From Axinella damicornis (Eukaryota > Porifera > Demospongiae > Axinellida > Axinellidae), in NCBI GenBank assembly GCA_963931865.1, contig OZ007513.1, positions 10,441,467-10,505,466 on the forward strand: a DNA stretch of 64,000 nt, read 5' to 3'. Below are positions 57,761 to 64,000 of the stretch, in pieces. The position numbers and the translations under genes were made by a program. The stretch's first letter is position 1. Each line of letters opens with the position of its first letter. The notes under the pieces are model-generated. The model had not been told where the DNA came from. It saw only the letters and a list, made by a program, of their open reading frames with translations, and searched no databases.

Positions 57761-58029
57761 TAAGTACAAGTGCTTATGCAGTCATTTGAGACTGGTGGAA
57801 CAGTATCAAGTTGTCAAGCCTATTATATTGTACCTCTAGTAATATTCTCATGTACCATCCACCTTTCTGGTAGTTTGCAGAGGGGACGAGAGTTGGTGAC
57901 CACCTTGATCGTAGAGCATGATGTCACACAGGGCCATGAGGTCCACCACGACCTTGATGGGTAGTACCGAGAGGAAGTGAGGGGCATCCCCTGCCAGAAG
58001 TGCAGCAGAAAGTTCTCCACCTGAAGCAC

Positions 58030-59330
58030 ATTGTATGGTATATCTTAGTCATCCACTTATGACACAAAAGGTAATCATCAAAGTAAATAATTTACACAAC
58101 AGATTGTTGTTTTTTCTACATACATGTACAGCTGGAACCATTAATCTTACAGCTTACATCAAATTGCCCAATGTAACTACGTACACCTGTTTATGAGGCT
58201 AGGAGGAAATCAGTTCGATAGCATGAGGGTAGCGCCTCTATTCTTAAGACAGTGTGAAACCCCAGTATCAAGGACTGGTGTCACATCTACTGTAGACAAG
58301 GCATGGCAGACACACACCTCCTTCTCTCCACCTGCCTCTTCCTCCTCCTCCACCTCAAGCCACTGTCACAATAGCCGAGCCATCAAGCAAGCTATCAAGG
58401 TACTTCATCATAAAAGGAATCACGAAGATCAGCTGTATCTTGAGAACCAAGAAACCAGACTTGTGCCGCTATGATTGCAAGGACCTGTGGATTCCAGTGA
58501 TATCAATATTGTAGGCATGGTGATTAGCTGGAGTCCATCCACACCAAAATGCCATGAATTCCACTGTCCGATCATTGATGGGATGAAAGCACTTGACGTT
58601 TCAATATATAATGTAGACAATTTACCTGCAAATATTCACTGAGCATACAACTGGGCTATCTGCCACTTTTTGTTACGTGATCGTAGCACACACGGTTGGA
58701 GAGTTACAGTAGCATGTCTACGTATTGGTTTAATTCACCGTTTATGCAATTATTCGATTGACGAAATTTCCAGGCACGGCTAAAGTACAGCTCTGCTAGC
58801 TACTCAAGTTCTGAACTGGAATTGAGTGGCGACATCCTCCAGTGCAGGAATGGGAGGGGCTGCTACTTCCTGTTTTCTGTGGTGAGCGGTCGATTATTGG
58901 TGGTGGTCGAACATTGGTGCTCTACTCTACAGGTAATTTGTACAATGTACATACCTGACAGTCCGCCTGCTGTCTGTGGAGAATCAGCATGCCTATAGAC
59001 AGAGAAATAAACAGTCAGAGTAGCCTCCGGCCTGGGAACGAGGCTACAGTCAGAGTACAAAGAACATTATGTTTGAAACGTTAATTGCCCAGTCCAGGGG
59101 CAACCCCTCCAGTCAAATACCCAACTATGAATGATGTGTACTGCATAATTACGTGCATTGCACAGGGAACAAAGCTCCTATTTATGGGGCAGTCCTTGTG
59201 ACGGGGGAAGTGGGTGTGCATAGTAAACCATTTACGCTCTATTATCTGTGAGTAAACTAAGACCTAGAATTTCGCTACAGAAATTTTATTCCGATCGACC
59301 TACCTTCGTATCCTCAGGACACTATTGATG
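58030..59330. other. No gene seen
   Basis: The first 80 bases are still similar to the RFX intron at 950-1030. A 93-codon plus frame at 58193-58474 has no recognisable domain. A solo hairpin arm, GGCCTGGGAACGAGGCTA, lies at 59029-59046. Confidence 0.5.
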
Positions 59331-59331
59331 A

Positions 59332-59400
59332 CTAGTCTCGGAACCAGACCCCCCCCCCCCCCCCCCCCCCCCCGCACGAAGGGTCTGGTTCCGAGACTAA
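59332..59400. mobile_element. AGTCTCGGAACCAGACC hairpin around a C homopolymer
   Basis: TAGTCTCGGAACCAGACCC and GGGTCTGGTTCCGAGACTA flank about 28 C. The C run forms the loop. Confidence 0.85.
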
Positions 59401-59794
59401 TTGATGACTAGAATTATTGCCCTCGTCTTTTGGTGTGAGCCTCCGACGCGGAAGGAGATCCTCTCAACTAGTCTCAAGTGGCAGTGGCGACCTTCATCCT
59501 GACATGGCCTCGAACCCAGGCCACAGTCCAACCCATATCCGCTCCACCCCCCAAATTGTATAGAGGCGTTACTAAGGTTGAGTTACCTTTCTCGCTCAGA
59601 TATTTGTTTCTCCCGTGGAGAAGAGAAGAGATCTGCGTGAGTAATCTTTTGCACCTAAAGTTCGGGGGGTGCTGAGCACCTCCAAGCACCTACCGCCTTG
59701 GAGTGAAACGTAAGTATAGGTACATTATATTTTTGGCGTCCGACACACACCTATAATTGGTGCTGTCTCATAATACTACTCCATATACACGCAC

Positions 59795-59862
59795 ACAGTG
59801 TCACACACACACACACACTGTCACACACACACTGTCACACACACACACACACACACACACAC
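59795..59862. repeat. CACACA/ACACTGTC microsatellite
   Basis: CA repeats interrupted three times by CTGT, giving short CACACACACTGT units. Confidence 0.85.
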
Positions 59863-60312
59863 TGCGTGATTGAATGTATAGTCTACCATACTGAGCATTT
59901 GATTTCAAGAGCGGGGCATCCAAAATGACTTCTATCTCCCTCCCTCATATGCAGATCAAAACAGCCAACTGAATGGCGTGCTGGAAGGAGTCTCCAAGAC
60001 CGATCACCAGCCTCTACTAAAGACTAGGCTCTGCGATCACCGGCCACGCCCTTCTTGCGACTGTATATATCTTCATGTTGTCAATTTTGGAGCTGAACGT
60101 GTGCAGCTGACCACCGCGGAACCCATCGAACATCATGAGCGGGGATGTGGAAACTGTTGGTGAGATTTCTTGTTTAGTGTTACTGTCTGCTATTATGGTG
60201 AAATATTAACATATTCTTACCTCACAAATGAGAGTCCGACAAAGAGCTGTGAAGAGCAAGCATTGTCACTCACTGTACAAAGTATCCAAGGGGGTCACAC
60301 TCCCATATTTGC

Positions 60313-60995
60313 TGTAGTCACTGACTACCGTTGTGACTCATTAATTCGAACACCCCCCTTTTCCAACACTTAATTCTCATATTCCAAGAAGTTCAAACAC
60401 CCACATTTGAAACTATTATTCGAACAGTCGTAGCACATGATTGTACCGCCAGAAATGCACAATGGATACCATACACACAAGCACTTGTAGTACTGTCTGT
60501 AGAAAGCAGTTCAGATTCAGCAAAAGGTATGTCGATCACACTCCATGATCCCTCCGACTCCGAGTGATCAACCTCCGAGTCAGCCGGTCGGTCTTGAACA
60601 CCGTCTCTCGAGTGCTGTTGTGTGATGTTGCGTCCCGCATGGAAATTGATTCGCTGTCTTCGTATGCGTGACCAGTGCCTCAATGTCGTCGCCGACTTGT
60701 TTGTCTGTGCCGTAGTCCCCTCTGTCTCGGCCCTGCTCACCCACTTCTTCTTGCTTGTATCTACTCCTTTGGGCCTGTAACTGCTCTCACAGGTGGTTGC
60801 TCTCTTACAGCACTGTCTCTGGTCGTAACCAATTTCTGGCCTGCTGCTCCAGGGCCCTATATATGGAGTCCGGCATCGTCGCTGTTTTGCTTCTAATAAT
60901 TCAAACACCCCCCTTTCTCGGAAAAATTGCATATTCCATAGAATTCGAAAACCATGAAATGAAATTCATTACCGTACGACGTCTATGGGATTGCC
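60313..60995. mobile_element. AATTCGAACA element, second copy
   Basis: The left part ATTAATTCGAACACCCCC and right part AATTCAAACACCCCCCTTTC surround sequence matching 33925-34480. The 179-codon minus frame inside shares RAETEGTTAQTNKSATTL with that copy but has no known domain. Confidence 0.45.
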
Positions 60996-61995
60996 ACTCC
61001 CTTGAAAACCACACCTCAATTTCATTGGTGTTTACAGTAGCATGTTTATTCCAAATAAAGCACACTATGCTTTCAACATTTCGACCGCAAATGGAGCATG
61101 GGGTAACTGCTCTACTGGGCACTTGTTGCCGAGCGCATTAGCGCGAGGCTCTGAATGGGGGATCTATTTCTCACTATATACGTATGTACGTACGTACGAA
61201 CGTGGTACGTACGTACCGGAATATGTCACGCTCAGGAATGTTGATAGGAATGTTGCGGGTTTCCTGCCGGCCAATTGAGTTTTATTTGCTGCGAGGGCTC
61301 GACGGTGCGAGAACTACAACCTTGAGAAACAGATCAGTGGACGAGCGTGCGGTGCTCCAGGGCTAGCAGAGCTGGAGCAGCTACATATGGAGTCAAACAG
61401 TCGACATCTTTATACCGCATCTCCACAATAGTCTCGCATAGCCAGAGGCTAGGGTACAAGCGAGCGCGGCCTTCAGAGCTTGCAGAGGTAGAGCAGCTAC
61501 ATGTGGAGTCGAACAGTGAGTGTAATCGACATGTTTATCTCAGCTCCACACTCGATTCTTAGCTAGAGATCTATCATACTCGTAAGCACGTGGCCAGCCT
61601 GTGCATGCGGCCGTGACGTGCGCGCGAGGCAATTATGCGGATACGTATTCCTAGTTATATCTTAAATTAAGTGATGCCAACATACCATGTCCACTGTGTC
61701 ATACAGTAACCATCAGCCAGCTATGAATGTAATTAATGTGTTCATAAGCAGAATAATCATTGTGAGTAGAAGGACGGTAATGATTGGTGGAATGAGCCTG
61801 AGTGAGCTGTTTAGCCTCGTACCCAGACTTTCTGCCCCAGATTACAGTCTTACTACCCCCAGTGATAGCTTGATAGCAGCTAGAATCACTGTAGAAATGA
61901 GGACTGGATTGCAAGCAAGATAGCCAGCTGGTGAGCTTGAATTGTTTGAGCAAAAACTGCATTGGTTTTGAACAGCACGGCATGGTGCCGAATAC

Positions 61996-62439
61996 GTGCT
62001 GCAATTGAACGTCACTCAAAATGCGATATCTAATTTGGCAAAGGGTTCCCTAGAAGATTACAGTATAGCAACTGGTCCAGCACATCATGTAGAGTATGCC
62101 AATGATTATCGGACGACATGTATAATTGGATGCGTTAGTGCCGAATACGAATATTGCCGGAAGTGGGTGGGACTTTCAGTCGGTACTACGGACCCATCGC
62201 GCTTTGAGGTGAAGTTTGGTGATTCTCTGTTGCTTGGTTCTGGAACTATAGCCAGCCAAAGCTCTGTCTCGGACGAAGGTATGATTGGACAAATTGATGT
62301 ATCATCGGACGACACTCCCCGCTTCTTCTCTGAAGGAACTTTCTCTACATTTTCGGGAAGCCTCATGATCCCTCTGCCACAGGCTCACTTTTTGTCGCCA
62401 TGGCTGATTCGAGCACTAGGGAATATCACCGAATGTTGA
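61996..62439 (+). CDS. Unidentified open segment, 147 codons
   Basis: Open from TTG at 61996 to TGA at 62439. It includes CVSAEYEYCRKWVGLSVGTT and RFFSEGTFSTFSGSLMIPLP. No domain is recognised. Its 3' part (62350-62578) is inversely duplicated at 63757-64000. In that copy a different frame stays open longer (SLFVTVADSKTREYQRMLTR), so one of them carries indels. It may be an exon, a pseudogene or a transposon fragment. Confidence 0.3.
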   Translation: MLQLNVTQNAISNLAKGSLEDYSIATGPAHHVEYANDYRTTCIIGCVSAEYEYCRKWVGLSVGTTDPSRFEVKFGDSLLLGSGTIASQSSVSDEGMIGQIDVSSDDTPRFFSEGTFSTFSGSLMIPLPQAHFLSPWLIRALGNITEC

Positions 62440-62828
62440 CTATATCGGGAGTGAGATTTTGCCGTATTTTGGTGTAGACACTCCCAGGTACACTCTAGTG
62501 CTGCAATTCAGATATCAGTAGAATGTACAGGTCCTCAGCAACACAACGCGGTGCAAGTCCTGTGTTTATACGTTGCACCTTTCCTGAGATATAGTTGTTT
62601 CTTCCCATTTGTTCCTGTAAAAGTATGTGTTCAATAATCTTGAGTTGCGAACGGGAAGTCCTACGCATTCAGTTGTTACGCGCGATAGAAGTAGCGCAAG
62701 CTATCAATATTCATGTAGGAGCCATTGAACTTTGAACCCTCGTAACGTAAATTCAATATTTGCGGTGAATGGGTGGTTTATGCTTAGAGGGTCACTATAA
62801 TAGTCGTTTGCCTCAGAACTCTCCAGAA

Positions 62829-63238
62829 ACTAGAGGTGCTCAGCAGAGCACGTACCCCGTGCGCTACTTTGACTTGACAGCTATAGGCCTACCACCGATT
62901 ATTCATACAGCATGCACGATGAGCTAGCTAGGCCACGATCTAGCATGCAGAATGATATACCGTAAGTTGTGGCAGTAATGTTAGAAATAGGGTGTGGTCA
63001 AGTTGTATAAATTAGAAGCACGACTTTCACGCAGCTTTTCTCAGCCTCTCGAGTAGATCTCTGGTCTGTGAGTTATGTAGACGCTAGTATTTTCTGAATT
63101 CTGACACTTCTATCCTGAAATAAGCCTTCAACAAGGCCTTCACTGCTCAAACCGCTCTACATCTATGGACAGACTGACAGGACAGACTGACAGACAAACC
63201 GATCACTCTACCCCCTGCTGCGCATGCGCACGGGGTAA
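62829..63238. mobile_element. MITE with ACCCCGTGCGCA termini, copy 2
   Basis: Close copy of 18149-18536. GTACCCCGTGCGC at about 62853 and the inverse GCGCACGGGGTAA at 63225-63237 are TIR-like. A third piece (GCATGCGCACACGGGGTAA) lies at 16495. Confidence 0.75.
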
Positions 63239-63317
63239 TAATGTTGTTGCTATCGTGGACCACTTTTACAGTAGCAAAAATTGGGAAAACAGCTGTATCT
63301 CAGGAACGGTGCAATGT

Positions 63318-63756
63318 TAGCCTCGTTCCCAGGCCTACCCCATTTTTTTCTGTTCTTCGGTTTGCGTTGACGGAAGTAGAAGAGTGGCGCGGCAAAGAAC
63401 GGGGAAGGCCTGGTATTATCCATCACATGCTTTATGTCAAGTGGACGTAAGGGGGTGTGGCCCAACCGCAAATAAGTTTAAAAAACCAGCCGACAAAGTT
63501 GTGTAGATTGTCTGAGAGTCTCGACTAGCCGCGGAGCGTTCGAACTGAGCTGACTGGATGATGAACAGCTTCAGGACCTGCTGAAACGACTACGCCCCCC
63601 CCCCCCCCCTACATCCACCTCACGTCCACCTGATTTCACTCACATGATGAATGATACCAGGCCTTCCCTGTTCTTCACCGCTCTTCCGCATCCATGTATT
63701 ATTGTCAACGTAAACCGAAGAACAGAAAGAACAGGGTAGGCCTGGGAACGAGGCTA
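63318..63756. mobile_element. Long TAGCCTCG foldback element
   Basis: 439 bp. Left end TAGCCTCGTTCCCAGGCCTA, right end TAGGCCTGGGAACGAGGCTA. Sub-terminal TTCTGTTCTTCGGTTTGCGT pairs with ACGTAAACCGAAGAACAGAA, and CAGGCC/GGCCTGG pairs recur inside. It appears to be a longer relative of the palindrome at 19316-19439; a similar element lies at about 32128-32360. Confidence 0.8.
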
Positions 63757-64000
63757 GTGCAATGTATAAACACAGGACTTGCACCATTGTGTTGCTGAGG
63801 ACCTGCACATTCTACACTGATATCTGAATTGCAGCACTAGAGTGTACCTGTGAGTGTCTACGCCATAATACGGCGAAATTCCACTCCCCGATATAGACCT
63901 AGAGACCCTGGTCAACATCCGCTGATATTCTCTAGTTTTCGAATCAGCCACGGTGACAAAAAGTGAGCCCACGGCAGAGGGATCATGAGGCTTCCCGAAA
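63757..64000 (-). repeat. Inverted duplicate of 62350-62578, cut by window end
   Basis: On the minus strand it repeats the sequence from TTTCGGGAAGCCTCATGATC to GTGCAAGTCCTGTGTTTATA with scattered differences. The copy continues beyond base 64000. Confidence 0.88.

Larger units (their letters stand above)
56200..58020 (-). pseudogene. Decayed partial duplicate of the RFX gene
   Basis: Exon and intron sequence matches the left RFX gene. 58020-57863 equals exon 786-949 (158 vs 164 nt; four indels of -1, +4, -7 and -2, frame lost after LLHFWQGMP). 57408-57313 equals exon 72-172, but its AG acceptor is gone and 2 bases are missing near the end. An exon from 57175 (acceptor ctattatcag, EDNFRTFKWRTISLEH) and the open frame down to 56200 follow. 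No DNA-binding-domain exons are found upstream. The introns share the purine-rich tract. It is most likely a non-functional fragment of a segmental duplication. Confidence 0.82.

Noticed and set aside
60393..60932. 179-codon minus frame as a gene
   Set aside because: It lies within a dispersed element also present at 33.9-34.5 kb, where the frame differs in length. No domain is recognised.

Overview
The window is eukaryotic and almost certainly from an early-branching marine animal, most likely a sponge. Genes are split by GT-AG introns. Two genes of animal type can be assembled: an RFX transcription factor and a tripartite NLR innate immune receptor. The intergenic and intronic DNA is packed with foldback MITEs, minisatellites, homopolymer tracts, and SINE and LINE debris. 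The lineage call is an inference; no ribosomal or mitochondrial marker is present.

Left part (1-7.8 kb, minus strand): nine exons of an RFX gene, resembling the RFX4/RFX6 branch. They encode a complete winged-helix DNA-binding domain (exons at 7.8, 6.2, 5.85 and 3.8 kb) and much of the conserved region after it (3.25, 1.8, 1.15, 0.87 and 0.12 kb). The gene runs off the left edge and its 5' end is not found. About 0.65 kb upstream of the first recognised exon lies a 60-bp tandem array. It carries five perfect RFX-type X-boxes (GTGACCATAGCAAC) alternating with four perfect CREs (TGACGTCA), which suggests autoregulation.

Middle left (8.7-21.3 kb): no intact gene is recognised. It holds foldback elements, a TTAA-flanked element containing SINE-like and LINE fragments, a possible OTU-protease relic, a 38-bp minisatellite and a nine-copy array of 58-bp hairpins.

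Centre (21.36-53.77 kb, plus strand): one large NLR gene. My model has 16 exons, 3,333 coding nt and 1,110 residues, with consistent splice phase throughout: CARD-like domain, DEATH domain, NACHT NTPase, then a leucine-rich repeat tail. Each of the last LRR units is an 84-nt phase-symmetric exon. Splicing between them recreates the LxxLxLxxN consensus across every junction. The LRR part grew by duplication of genomic blocks of several kb, including their introns. The last intron holds a 4-kb, roughly 33-bp minisatellite.

Right part (54-64 kb): nested transposons with clear target-site duplications (54.7-56 kb); then a decayed partial duplicate of the RFX gene on the minus strand (56.2-58.0 kb) with frameshifts and a lost splice acceptor; then repeats and an unidentified open segment at 62 kb that is partly inverted-duplicated at the right edge.

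The two genes have unrelated known roles: RFX factors regulate transcription through X-boxes, and NLRs sense intracellular danger or microbes. The RFX copies flank the NLR locus on both sides.
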